In this document: positions 1 through 6,803 of the stretch, one piece after another
How the letters are laid out: each line of letters opens with the position of its first letter
Position numbering within the stretch: the stretch's first letter is position 1
Origin: Candidatus Moraniibacteriota bacterium
GTDB lineage: Bacteria; Patescibacteria; Paceibacteria; Moranbacterales; UBA2206
Direction of reading: 5' to 3'
Length of the DNA stretch: 39,999 bases
Assembly: GCA_030645735.1 (NCBI GenBank)
Contig: JAUSNP010000002.1
Span: forward strand, 1 to 39,999
The notes under the pieces: generated by a model
What the model was told of the DNA's origin: nothing
The model's input: only the letters and a program-made list of their open reading frames with translations
Databases searched by the model: none
Program-made: the position numbers and the translations under genes

Positions 1-119
1 AAAATACTGGTCCGGCGCGGGGCAACCGGTATTTTTTCGCGAATAAGTTGAAAATTTATTTTTGTACGAGCCGGCGGAGAGTTCTTTTTGTTACTTTTTC
101 TTGCGGAAAGAAAAAGTAA
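1..119 (+). repeat. 119-bp exact dispersed repeat, copy 1
   Basis: These bases match 32436-32554 without a single difference, in the same orientation. The unit opens with a hairpin (arms AAAATACTGG and CCGGTATTTT, followed by a T run) and closes with a perfect 12-bp stem with a 5-nt loop (91-119). The copy is cut by the window edge, so its left extent is unknown. A further perfect 10-bp hairpin follows at 128-150, and a similar one lies at 32112-32137. It does not look coding. Confidence 0.9.
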
Positions 120-171
120 GGGCAATACTTTTATTTTGCAAAAATAAAAGGGCTGAACAATTAATCCAAGT

Positions 172-198
172 TGATTCCAGCTCAAGGCCGGAATGACA
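172..198 (+). repeat. 27-bp palindromic repeat, isolated copy (family A)
   Basis: The unit is an 8-bp stem around a 5-nt TCAAG loop followed by ATGACA. It is the same unit that brackets the GIY-YIG gene at 6804-6830 and 7125-7151. This copy has one stem mismatch. It lies ten bases beyond the comEC stop codon. Confidence 0.8.
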
Positions 199-208
199 AA
201 CTCCACAA

Positions 209-1666
209 TCAAAAAGGCGCCTTTTCCTCATCCCGCCTTCTTCTGGAAAAATACAGAATCCCTATCAAAATTATATACCAAATCACAACGAAACCCCAAG
301 AAAAATTCAGGACTTCAACAGAAGCAAACTTGAGATTCGCCATCCATTCAATGATGCTCGTTTCATATTTGAGTGGCAAGAATGTCAGCCAAGCCAAGAT
401 TGTCGCCAAGGGCGGAAAAACAAAGGCCAACACCACCATCAAAAATCCCAGAAGCATTGTGAGCGGAATGATTGGCAAAACCAACAAGTTAGCCAGCGGC
501 GAAATGACTGACAATTTCTGAAAATCAGTGAGAATGATTGGCAGAACAAAAGCTTGCGCGCTCAAAGTCAAAAACAAAATCTCACTCAAAAAGGCTATAC
601 CATTTTTCTTAATCGAATATTTTTCAATCAATGGATAAAAATAGACAATTCCGATGGTTGCCAAAAATGACAATTGAAAACCCACATCCCAGCGCAGAAG
701 TAATGGATTAATCAAAAGCATCACCACGGCCGAAAAGACAATTGAATTTTGCGCATTGCTCAGGCGCCCATTCTTCATGGCCCACAAAATGAGTGACCCC
801 ATCACGCCCGCTCGCACTGCACTAGCTGGAAACCCCGTCATCACCACAAACAAAAAGATGCCGACGATGGCAAACCAGAAAGCTTGTTTGCGCCACAGTC
901 CCAAAAAAATTCCCAACAACATCAAATATTCTGCCACAATTGTCACGTTGTATCCCGACACGGCCACGATGTGCGTAAGACCAGTTTTGGAAAAATTGTC
1001 TTGCACCGCTTTGGACAATTTGTCATCCCCACCCAAAATCAAACCAATCAAAAGTCCCGATTGTGGAGCTGGCAACAATTTGATAATTTTTTCCTGCAAT
1101 CTATCTTTGAAATGCAGAATCATAGCGTAAGCTCGACTGCCCTGATTTTTCTCTAACAATTCGATTTTGGGATTTTTGCATAAATGCAAAATATTATCTT
1201 TGGCCAGATACATGCGATAATCAAAACCATTGAAATTTTCTGGAATTTCTAAAGTGCAACTAACTTTCAATTTATCACCGTATTCATAGGCATCATAAGA
1301 AAATATTGATATTAGAAACTTTTCTCTATTTTCCATCCGCACAACAATCTTCTGCGTTCGATCTTTGATTTCTGGTTCTTTAGTAATAATCACTTCACCA
1401 GAAAAATTTTGTTTCTCTTGATTCAACTGGATTATTTTTTCCAATCTGGCGGTTGTCAGCCAAACGCCAGTCAGAAAAAACAAAATTGCAAAAGTCACCA
1501 AATAGACTTGTTTGTTTTTATAGAAAATAAACAACACAATCAGTGCCACGATCAAAACCAAGAATAAATAAAAAATATCCACCATATGTGGATAATAAAA
1601 AGAAGTGCCAAAAATTCCAGCAATAAAACTCAAGGATAGCAGTAAAAATATTTTAGATTTGTGCAT
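209..1666 (-). CDS. comEC: ComEC/Rec2-family DNA uptake channel, competence domain only
   Basis: A predicted polytopic inner-membrane protein of about 485 residues. An N-terminal pair of membrane segments is followed by a soluble OB-like stretch and then a long series of hydrophobic helices typical of the Competence domain (GLTHIVAVSGYNVTIVA is characteristic). In the family this protein passes single-stranded transforming DNA across the membrane. Usual ComEC proteins are about 700-800 residues with a C-terminal metallo-beta-lactamase-like domain; this one ends in a basic tail (SRRRRDEEK) straight after the membrane domain, so that domain is absent. I chose the ATG at 1666 over an upstream GTG at 1684. 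No clear SD is seen. dprA elsewhere in the window fits a natural-competence pathway. Confidence 0.9.
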   Translation of the reverse strand: MHKSKIFLLLSLSFIAGIFGTSFYYPHMVDIFYLFLVLIVALIVLFIFYKNKQVYLVTFAILFFLTGVWLTTARLEKIIQLNQEKQNFSGEVIITKEPEIKDRTQKIVVRMENREKFLISIFSYDAYEYGDKLKVSCTLEIPENFNGFDYRMYLAKDNILHLCKNPKIELLEKNQGSRAYAMILHFKDRLQEKIIKLLPAPQSGLLIGLILGGDDKLSKAVQDNFSKTGLTHIVAVSGYNVTIVAEYLMLLGIFLGLWRKQAFWFAIVGIFLFVVMTGFPASAVRAGVMGSLILWAMKNGRLSNAQNSIVFSAVVMLLINPLLLRWDVGFQLSFLATIGIVYFYPLIEKYSIKKNGIAFLSEILFLTLSAQAFVLPIILTDFQKLSVISPLANLLVLPIIPLTMLLGFLMVVLAFVFPPLATILAWLTFLPLKYETSIIEWMANLKFASVEVLNFSWGFVVIWYIILIGILYFSRRRRDEEKAPF

Positions 1667-1697
1667 ACTTAAATTATAAACCACTCAGAAAAATTTA

Positions 1698-1726
1698 AAA
1701 GCCGGCAGGACACTGTCCCCCGGCTT
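1698..1726 (-). terminator. Rho-independent terminator of the small-ORF operon
   Basis: The arms AAAGCCGG and CCGGCTTT enclose a longer imperfect stem. Read on the minus strand they are followed by TTTTAAATTTTT. It lies just past the stop of the 76-residue ORF that ends at 1749. Confidence 0.8.
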
Positions 1727-1748
1727 TCCCTCCTTAAAAAATAATCTT

Positions 1749-1979
1749 TCAATGTCCGCGTCCAGGACATCTGGAAGATACCACGTCGACCCGCAAACTC
1801 AATTGTTCATGAGCTGTCTGAGCGCAAAGAAATTGCCGATTGGATTCTTCATCAGTTCTGCCAGCCAGCCTTTCTATGCATTTGGCTACAAACACCAGTC
1901 CAGCTTCAGTCTTCGAGCGCGCAGCTAAACATTCAACTTTGCAGGGACAACTATCGGTAACATCTGGTTTATCGTTCAT
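1749..1979 (-). CDS. Small cysteine-containing protein, unknown function
   Basis: I do not recognise this 76-residue protein. It starts at an ATG preceded by a clear SD (AAGGAG, 8-nt spacing), which is unusual in this window. The N-terminus has a compact cysteine group (SCPCKVEC), further cysteines lie at about residues 36 and 52, and another is near the C-terminus. No signal peptide or membrane segment is visible. It follows the cysteine-repeat ORF by 17 nt and is closed by a strong terminator, so the two are probably co-transcribed. The density of cysteines in both suggests metal binding, which is inference. Confidence 0.6.
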   Translation of the reverse strand: MNDKPDVTDSCPCKVECLAARSKTEAGLVFVAKCIERLAGRTDEESNRQFLCAQTAHEQLSLRVDVVSSRCPGRGH

Positions 1980-1996
1980 GCGTCGTTCTCCTTGAT

Positions 1997-2191
1997 CTAT
2001 CTTTTGCAATTGCATGGTTCATTGCCATGCTCAACACACCATGGTTTGCATGAGGCTTGCCTGAGGCATTTTGACACAGATCTATTGCAGGAAGTGCACC
2101 ATGGCTCACATGCTCCAGTGCGAAGACATTTTGACACTGGCTTGCCACAGGTTGTGCAAATATCTTAACTTGATTTCGTCGGCGCATCCAT
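1997..2191 (-). pseudogene. Cysteine-rich tandem-motif ORF with an in-frame TAA
   Basis: Reading from the ATG at 2191 (SD AGGAG 8 nt upstream) gives eight codons, then TAA (2165-2167), then 55 open codons with 11 cysteines. The tail holds two tandem copies of the pattern CxxC-x4-SKCLR-x3-C-x-PWC, followed by VEHGNEPCNCKR. The two copies differ largely at synonymous positions (TGT/TGC, CTT CGC versus CTC AGG), so this frame seems to have been selected as protein. Both other frames are open across the TAA region but give no sensible protein later. Options are a recent nonsense or indel mutation, a frameshift, a start at a non-ATG codon after the TAA, or an assembly error. It looks zinc-binding. 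The function is unknown. Confidence 0.55.
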
Positions 2192-2207
2192 ACATGATTC
2201 TCCTAAT

Positions 2208-2429
2208 TTAGGGTTTGACTTCAATTATTTTTATCTTGGCGGATTTTCCGCCAATTATTGCTAAGGTACTTTTAGGCACAGCAAAATATTCTGCTAGTAT
2301 CTTTATTAGCATAATATTGGCCTCGCCGTCAACTGGCGGAGCGGTCAGCTTCACCTTATATTCCCCTTCAGAAATTTTAGTCACCTCGTTTTTGGAAGAA
2401 CGCGGACTGACACGAACGTATATTCTCAT
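2208..2429 (-). CDS. YggU/DUF167 family protein
   Basis: A 73-residue protein with the DUF167 pattern: VRVSPRSSKNEV at the N-terminus, then VKLTAPPVDGEANIMLIK and a C-terminal KSAKIKIIEV strand. The fold is known, but the biochemical role of the family is not settled. I chose the ATG at 2429 because a longer reading begins inside a palindromic repeat (2454-2482). Its stop lies about 17 nt before the ATG of the cysteine-rich ORF, and the SD of that ORF sits in between, so the genes are likely co-transcribed. Confidence 0.8.
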   Translation of the reverse strand: MRIYVRVSPRSSKNEVTKISEGEYKVKLTAPPVDGEANIMLIKILAEYFAVPKSTLAIIGGKSAKIKIIEVKP

Positions 2430-2453
2430 GATAATTTCTTTACAAATTACGCT

Positions 2454-2482
2454 GTAGAGACGAGGCAGTGCCTCGTCTCTAC
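2454..2482. repeat. Perfect 29-bp palindrome (family B), copy 1
   Basis: Two 14-bp arms (GTAGAGACGAGGCA and its complement) flank one base. It lies between nrdG and yggU. A near-identical copy is embedded in frame in parB at 34943-34970. Confidence 0.9.
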
Positions 2483-2491
2483 GCACAATTA

Positions 2492-3187
2492 CTACCGCCT
2501 TATTCCCATCTTCCCGAAATGTTTCTCGATTTTTTTCTGTATTTTTTCTAGATCAATTGTTTGACCCTTAGTGATTTTTTTCAAGTTTGGATCCAATATT
2601 TTTTGCTCTTCACGATATTCCTGTAGAAAATAATTTTCAGCGCCATCAATCCATTTAGCAATTTCATCAAAATCTTTTTCACTATGCAAGCCTGGCACAA
2701 CCGTGGTACGAAATTCATAGGGAATCTTGCTGTGCATAATCAAATTCACACTCAAACGGATTCGGTCCTTGTCCACTTTTGACCCAGTGGTTTTGTCATA
2801 ATTTTCCAAGGAACTCTTGATGTCCATGGCGATATAGTCCACCAACTTTTGATCAATTATTTTTTTCAAAACATCTGGGCGTGTGCCGTTGGAATCGAGC
2901 TTCACCAAAAAGCCCATCTTTTTTATCTTCTGAATAAATTCAATAATGTCCGGTTGAATAGTCGGTTCGCCACCAGTGATGCAAACTCCTTCCAACTTGC
3001 CCACTCGTCTAGAGAGAAATTCAAAAAATTCTTTTTCCGATTCCTCATTGTGCGCCAAACGCAAATCAACCAGCTCTGGATTGTGGCAAAAGGGACAGCG
3101 AAAACTACAACCAAGTGTAAAGACTGTCGTTGCAATTTTCCCTGGATAATCGAGCAGGGTCAATTTTTGAAAACCACCAAGTATCAT
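2492..3187 (-). CDS. nrdG: Anaerobic ribonucleotide reductase activating protein (radical SAM)
   Basis: A 231-residue radical SAM enzyme. The cluster motif is CSFRCPFC near residue 28, followed by the glycine-rich TGGEPT motif around residue 77. In this family the enzyme uses S-adenosylmethionine and a 4Fe-4S cluster to create the glycyl radical of class III ribonucleotide reductase. The opening GGFQKLTLLDYPGK is typical of the NrdG2-like subgroup. It lies downstream of nrdR, nrdD and the separate glycyl-radical protein, so its substrate is probably that small protein. An A/T-rich inverted repeat ends directly at its ATG, and no SD is seen. Confidence 0.9.
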   Translation of the reverse strand: MILGGFQKLTLLDYPGKIATTVFTLGCSFRCPFCHNPELVDLRLAHNEESEKEFFEFLSRRVGKLEGVCITGGEPTIQPDIIEFIQKIKKMGFLVKLDSNGTRPDVLKKIIDQKLVDYIAMDIKSSLENYDKTTGSKVDKDRIRLSVNLIMHSKIPYEFRTTVVPGLHSEKDFDEIAKWIDGAENYFLQEYREEQKILDPNLKKITKGQTIDLEKIQKKIEKHFGKMGIRR

Positions 3188-3330
3188 AAATTTATAAATT
3201 CAAAATTACAAATATCAAATAAAATTTAAATTATAATTTTCAAAATTCAAAACTATTTTGAATTTTTATTTTTTAGTCATTTTGATTTATTTGTGATTTG
3301 TAATTTTATATTTTGTATTTTTAAAACCTA
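3188..3330. repeat. A/T-rich degenerate inverted repeat upstream of nrdG
   Basis: Short A-rich words (AAATTACAAATATCAAA type) on the left are mirrored by T-rich complements (TTTGATTTATTTGTGATTT type) on the right. Similar elements precede pth and topA. Together with the features at 3331-3363 and 3373-3540 it fills a 354-bp gap that has no convincing ORF. Confidence 0.6.
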
Positions 3331-3363
3331 GGGCGACACCTGTTTTTATGACAGATATCGCCC
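3331..3363 (-). terminator. Probable terminator after the glycyl-radical gene
   Basis: 13-bp arms (GGGCGACACCTGT and ACAGATATCGCCC) have two mismatches. Both would be G-U pairs in minus-strand RNA, and T-rich sequence follows on the minus strand. This fits a minus-strand terminator or attenuator between the small radical gene and nrdG. Confidence 0.5.
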
Positions 3364-3372
3364 CGCTATCTT

Positions 3373-3540
3373 TTTTGGGCTCTACAATGAGATAGCTTAT
3401 GCAGTTCGTGCTCATTTTTGCCTCAGATTTGCTTTAAAAATTCTGAGAATGTATCAGCATACTTTGAAGAATTTTTTAAGCAAAGATGAGGTGAAAATGA
3501 ATGCGAAATGTGTGAGTTATTTCATTGTAGAGCCCAAGAT
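3373..3540 (+). ncRNA. Long hairpin, candidate structured RNA
   Basis: Two arms of about 70 nt pair along nearly their whole length. The outer 18 bp (GGGCTCTACAATGAGATA against TATTTCATTGTAGAGCCC) are almost perfect. I aligned the left arm with the reverse complement of the right arm and found ten transition differences in the stem. Nine of these give G-U pairs when read as plus-strand RNA, whereas they would be A-C mismatches in minus-strand RNA. That bias suggests the plus-strand transcript is the functional one. No coding potential or confident promoter was found. It could also be a decayed MITE-like inverted repeat. Confidence 0.5.
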
Positions 3541-3541
3541 A

Positions 3542-3805
3542 TTAGCAACCACAAGCTGAGCCGCTAACCACAAATTCCATTCGATCTGCAAATTCTGCTT
3601 GTTTACCCTTATTCCATTGTTGCACTGGTCGGATATAGCCCACTACGCGAGAATATACTTCGGCTTTTTGGAAATTCTCCAAAGCTGAATTAGCCTCATG
3701 ACAAGTTTTGCATTTCACAAATGTTTCTTGTCCAACTTTGTAGGGCATGTATTCGTCATTGCACTCCAATGTTTTTCCACAGTCGTGGCATTTATAAGTT
3801 TTCAT
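3542..3805 (-). CDS. Separate glycyl-radical/zinc-ribbon subunit of class III ribonucleotide reductase
   Basis: An 87-residue protein with a zinc-ribbon pattern (CHDC at 6-9 and CKTC at 32-35), then EVYSRVVGYIRP with Gly56, then QWNKGKQAEF. That second half is the C-terminal end normally fused to NrdD, where the glycine of RVxGY carries the radical (RVCGYL in E. coli). The protein ends in CGC, a possible redox tail. It lies 98 bp downstream of an nrdD that lacks this glycine. The simplest reading is a two-subunit enzyme in which this part carries the radical; an alternative is a spare radical domain, as GrcA/YfiD is for pyruvate formate-lyase. No SD is visible. Confidence 0.8.
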   Translation of the reverse strand: MKTYKCHDCGKTLECNDEYMPYKVGQETFVKCKTCHEANSALENFQKAEVYSRVVGYIRPVQQWNKGKQAEFADRMEFVVSGSACGC

Positions 3806-3903
3806 CTTTTTGCTTTCTGATCCGACGTTATCAAAAACTTCGAATCGAGAAATGTTTTATTTTTATTTATATTGAAAAAATTTAGATTGCCTCAAGTCCT
3901 TAC

Positions 3904-6108
3904 TTAGTCTTCCATCACAACTTTCAGATACACAGTGCTACTTTGCTCTGCCTTACACTTTGGACAAACCGCATGCTCGCCATTCAAATAACCATGCACT
4001 GGGCAGATACTGAAGGTTGGGGTGAGCGTGAAGTATGGCAAGGAATAATTCTCAGCAATTTTTCTAACCAAATTCTTAGTTGTCTCAATGTCCAAAACTC
4101 TTTCTCCCAAAAATCCATGCAACACTGTTCCGCCGGTATATTTGGTTTGAATGTTATCTTGCAAGTCCAATGCTTCAAAAATATCTTCTGTGAATGACAC
4201 TGGCAATTGAGAAGAATTAGTATAATATGGCGCTGAATCCTGCTCTCGCACAGCCTTGTCGTTGGCAAACAATGTATCCGGGAATCTCTTTTTGTCTAGC
4301 AGTGCTAGGCGGGTTCCAGTTCCTTCACCAGGAGACGCTTCGAGATTATACATATTGCCAGTTTCAGTTTGATATTTCACCATCCTATCTCGCATATGCA
4401 CCAAAACATCTTCGGCAAATTTTTGTCCTTCTTTGGTGGTGATGTCCTTGCCAATCAAATTTAGCAAAGCTTCATTCATACCGATAAGTCCGATAGTTGA
4501 AAAATGGTTGGCCCAATATTCATTGCGACGCATCTTGATAGCTTCCAAGTATACCTTGGTGTATGGATACAATCCTTTGTCAGTTAGGCTTTCCACCATT
4601 TTTCTTTTTGTCTCCAAACTATCCTTAGCCAGATCCATCAAGTGATCTAATTGCTGATAAAACTCTTTCTTGTTTTTCGAGGTATATCCCAATCTCGGCA
4701 TATTGATAGTTACCACTCCAATTGAACCAGTCAATGGGTTGGCTCCAAACAGCCCGCCACCACGCTTGTGCAATTCTCGATTATCTAGTCGTAAACGGCA
4801 ACACATTGAGCGCGCATCATCTGGGTCCATATCTGAATTGATGAAGTTAGCAAAATATGGAATACCGTATTTAGCAGTCATTTCCCAAATCGCATCAAAG
4901 CGCTTATCTTCCCAATCGAAATTCTTGTCGATGTTGTAGGTTGGGATTGGGAAAGTGAAAATTCTGCCATCCGCATCGCCTTCTGTCATTACTTCGGCAA
5001 AGGCGCGATTAATCATATTCATCTCCTCTTGGAAATCGCCATATTTTTCATTCTGTGGCACACCACCAATGATGACGGTTTCATTTTTGAGATTTTTTGG
5101 CGCTACGATGTCCAAAGTAATATTGGAAAATGGAGTTTGAAATCCAACACGAGTAGAAACATTCATATTGAACACAAAGGATTGAATTTCTTGTTTCACT
5201 TTGGCATAGTTCAATTTGTCATGGCGTACAAATGGAGCCAACAAAGTATCAAAGTTTGAAAAAGCTTGTGCTCCAGCCACCTCGCCTTGCAAAGTGTAAA
5301 TGAAATTCACCATTTGTCCCAAAATTGAACCAAGATGTTTAGCTGGCTTGCAAGCCACTTTGCCCGCCACACCAGTGAACCCACGACGGATCAAATCTTG
5401 CAAATCCCAACCGCAACAATAGGCAGCTACCAATTGCAAGTCATGAATATGAAAATCTCCACCTTCATGCGCATCACGGATTGCTTTGGTATACACGCGA
5501 TTCATCCAATAATTGGAACTCACAATTGAAGCAATGTAATTATTGAGTCCTTGCAAAGAATAGGCCATATTGGCGTTCTCTTTCACTTTCCAGTCGATTT
5601 CTTGAATATATTTGTCCACCAGATCAACTGCTTCTTTCAATGACTCTTCCGTTTCACGAATTTTTCGGTGTTGTTCACGATACAAGATATAGGCTTTGGC
5701 AGTTTCATCAAAATCCAAAATCATTAAAACTTTTTCCACTAGATCTTGTACCTCTTCGATTTCTGGAATAAAACCTTTTTTATAACTCTTGCTCAACATC
5801 TGCGCCACTTTGGTCGCAACTTTTTGCGCATCCCTCTCACTACCTTCACCTGTTTCAGCAAAAGCTTTCATCACGGCTTTAGCGATTTTTTTCGAATCAA
5901 AGGACACTACCTTTCCACTGCGCTTAACCACTTTCATAATTTCGTCTGCCTTTTTAGCTGCTACCGCTTTGGCAACAACTTTCTTAGTAACCACTTTTTT
6001 TGCGACTGTCTTTTTCGCAACGACTTTTTTCACCACAGCTTTCTTGGATGTCACCTTTTTTTCCCCAACTTTCTTTCCCCCATTTTTGTTTTTGATTTTT
6101 GCCATCAT
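3904..6108 (-). CDS. nrdD: Class III (anaerobic) ribonucleoside-triphosphate reductase, large subunit without glycyl-radical motif
   Basis: A 734-residue protein. Residues 1-57 are a low-complexity Lys/Ala/Val tail (VAKK, VTKK and VVKK repeats) resembling histone H1-like tails. Residues 58-150 are an ATP-cone (VVKRSGKVVSFDSKKI) for allosteric nucleotide control, and the rest is the ten-stranded reductase barrel. Cys436-Cys437 (SMCCRLRLDN) are in the catalytic-cysteine region. The C-terminus has the zinc ribbon (CPVHGYLNGEHAVCPKC) and then ends VYLKVVMED. Where other NrdDs read RVxGY, this one has KVVME, so the radical glycine is missing. That glycine is found in the small gene just downstream. 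The enzyme makes dNTPs from NTPs without oxygen. Two consecutive ATGs are possible starts; no SD is seen. Confidence 0.92.
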   Translation of the reverse strand: MMAKIKNKNGGKKVGEKKVTSKKAVVKKVVAKKTVAKKVVTKKVVAKAVAAKKADEIMKVVKRSGKVVSFDSKKIAKAVMKAFAETGEGSERDAQKVATKVAQMLSKSYKKGFIPEIEEVQDLVEKVLMILDFDETAKAYILYREQHRKIRETEESLKEAVDLVDKYIQEIDWKVKENANMAYSLQGLNNYIASIVSSNYWMNRVYTKAIRDAHEGGDFHIHDLQLVAAYCCGWDLQDLIRRGFTGVAGKVACKPAKHLGSILGQMVNFIYTLQGEVAGAQAFSNFDTLLAPFVRHDKLNYAKVKQEIQSFVFNMNVSTRVGFQTPFSNITLDIVAPKNLKNETVIIGGVPQNEKYGDFQEEMNMINRAFAEVMTEGDADGRIFTFPIPTYNIDKNFDWEDKRFDAIWEMTAKYGIPYFANFINSDMDPDDARSMCCRLRLDNRELHKRGGGLFGANPLTGSIGVVTINMPRLGYTSKNKKEFYQQLDHLMDLAKDSLETKRKMVESLTDKGLYPYTKVYLEAIKMRRNEYWANHFSTIGLIGMNEALLNLIGKDITTKEGQKFAEDVLVHMRDRMVKYQTETGNMYNLEASPGEGTGTRLALLDKKRFPDTLFANDKAVREQDSAPYYTNSSQLPVSFTEDIFEALDLQDNIQTKYTGGTVLHGFLGERVLDIETTKNLVRKIAENYSLPYFTLTPTFSICPVHGYLNGEHAVCPKCKAEQSSTVYLKVVMED

Positions 6109-6148
6109 ACGGTTTTTAGAAATTAGATTAATTTATTTTATAAAAATT

Positions 6149-6601
6149 TTAATTGTTGTCTAGCATGTCCAGCTCTTTTTTGAAACTCTCTACACTGCCG
6201 AAAGATTTGTAGACACTAGCAAATCGCACATAGGCTACTTCATCAAACTCTTTCATTTTCTTGAGAACTATCTTGCCAATCTCTTTGGTGGTCACTTCTG
6301 TTTTTTCTAGAGACTGAATGGTGTATTCAATATCACCCAGCAGTTTGATTATTTTTTCTTCTGTAACCGGCCTTTTGATGAGTGCACGACGGATACCAGT
6401 TTCAATCTTGGATTTGTCATATTCCGTCTTCTCGCCGTTCTTCTTCACCACCGTCAGGCGCAACAATTCAATTTCTTCATAGGTCGAAAATCTAGATTCA
6501 CATTTGTTACATTCGCGTCTTCTTCGAGTGATTTTGCCTTCGTTAGTATCGCGTGAATCAACCACTTTTGTTTCTGCGTTATTACAGAAAGGACAATTCA
6601 T
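6149..6601 (-). CDS. nrdR: NrdR transcriptional repressor of ribonucleotide reductase
   Basis: 150 residues, the usual family length. An N-terminal zinc ribbon (MNCPFCNNAETKVVDSR, then CNKCESRFSTYE) is followed by an ATP-cone (LTVVKKNGEKTEYDKSKI) that senses ATP/dATP. The protein binds NrdR boxes and represses reductase genes when dATP is high. It is the first gene of the nrd locus, 40 bp before nrdD, and a box matching its own operator lies in its promoter, so autoregulation is likely. Confidence 0.95.
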   Translation of the reverse strand: MNCPFCNNAETKVVDSRDTNEGKITRRRRECNKCESRFSTYEEIELLRLTVVKKNGEKTEYDKSKIETGIRRALIKRPVTEEKIIKLLGDIEYTIQSLEKTEVTTKEIGKIVLKKMKEFDEVAYVRFASVYKSFGSVESFKKELDMLDNN

Positions 6602-6605
6602 ATAT

Positions 6606-6690
6606 TTATTTTAAAAGTTAGAAAGTTTTTAAAGTTTTTAAAGTTCAATATTTCTTTCGACTTTATGAACTTTTAACTTTATAACTAGTT
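6606..6690. repeat. Degenerate inverted repeat in the nrdR leader
   Basis: AAAGTT-type words on the left are mirrored by AACTTT-type words on the right, as in the other word-like intergenic elements. It lies in the 5' leader between the promoter and the nrdR start. Confidence 0.45.
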
Positions 6691-6692
6691 AT

Positions 6693-6708
6693 ACACTACA
6701 TATAGTGT
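6693..6708 (-). promoter_or_regulatory. NrdR box
   Basis: ACACTACATATAGTGT is a near-perfect 16-bp palindrome that fits the NrdR-box consensus. It sits just downstream of the predicted start site, where repressor binding would block transcription. NrdR boxes usually come in pairs; I do not see a convincing second one. Confidence 0.75.
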
Positions 6709-6719
6709 AACTTGATACT

Positions 6720-6731
6720 ATTATACCACAA
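6720..6731 (-). promoter_or_regulatory. Extended -10 promoter of the nrd locus
   Basis: On the minus strand TGGTATAAT gives a TGn-TATAAT extended -10. The start site would be near 6713, directly before the NrdR box. No good -35 is visible. Confidence 0.6.
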
Positions 6732-6735
6732 TTGA

Positions 6736-6759
6736 AAAACCCGCCAAGGGGCGGATTTT
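6736..6759 (-). terminator. Rho-independent terminator
   Basis: 10-bp arms (AAAACCCGCC and GGCGGATTTT) with a 4-nt loop. The single mismatch is a G-U pair only in minus-strand RNA, and a T run follows on the minus strand. It ends transcripts arriving from the GIY-YIG gene. Confidence 0.75.
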
Positions 6760-6803
6760 CCTAGAATTTTTAAAGCTTTTAGAAGTTATCCACAGCCACG
6801 ATT

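Noticed and set aside
2165..2167. Recoding (selenocysteine, pyrrolysine or an altered genetic code) at the in-frame stop of the cysteine-repeat ORF
   Set aside because: The codon is TAA. Selenocysteine uses TGA and pyrrolysine TAG, and the other genes in the window use TAA and TGA as normal stops.
1969..2187. 72-residue ORF starting MRRRNQVKIF
   Set aside because: It overlaps the cysteine-repeat frame, which shows clear tandem protein motifs and synonymous differences. This frame looks like the shadow, though its N-terminus could be joined to the cysteine frame by a frameshift.
3331..3540. Known riboswitch or RNase P/tmRNA/6S RNA
   Set aside because: The long hairpin has none of the conserved cores I know for these classes; it is a single extended stem.
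5746..6163. Plus-strand ORFs of about 125 codons opposite the NrdD tail
   Set aside because: They are Phe-rich products of reading the Lys-rich tail backwards and have no start signals or recognisable features.
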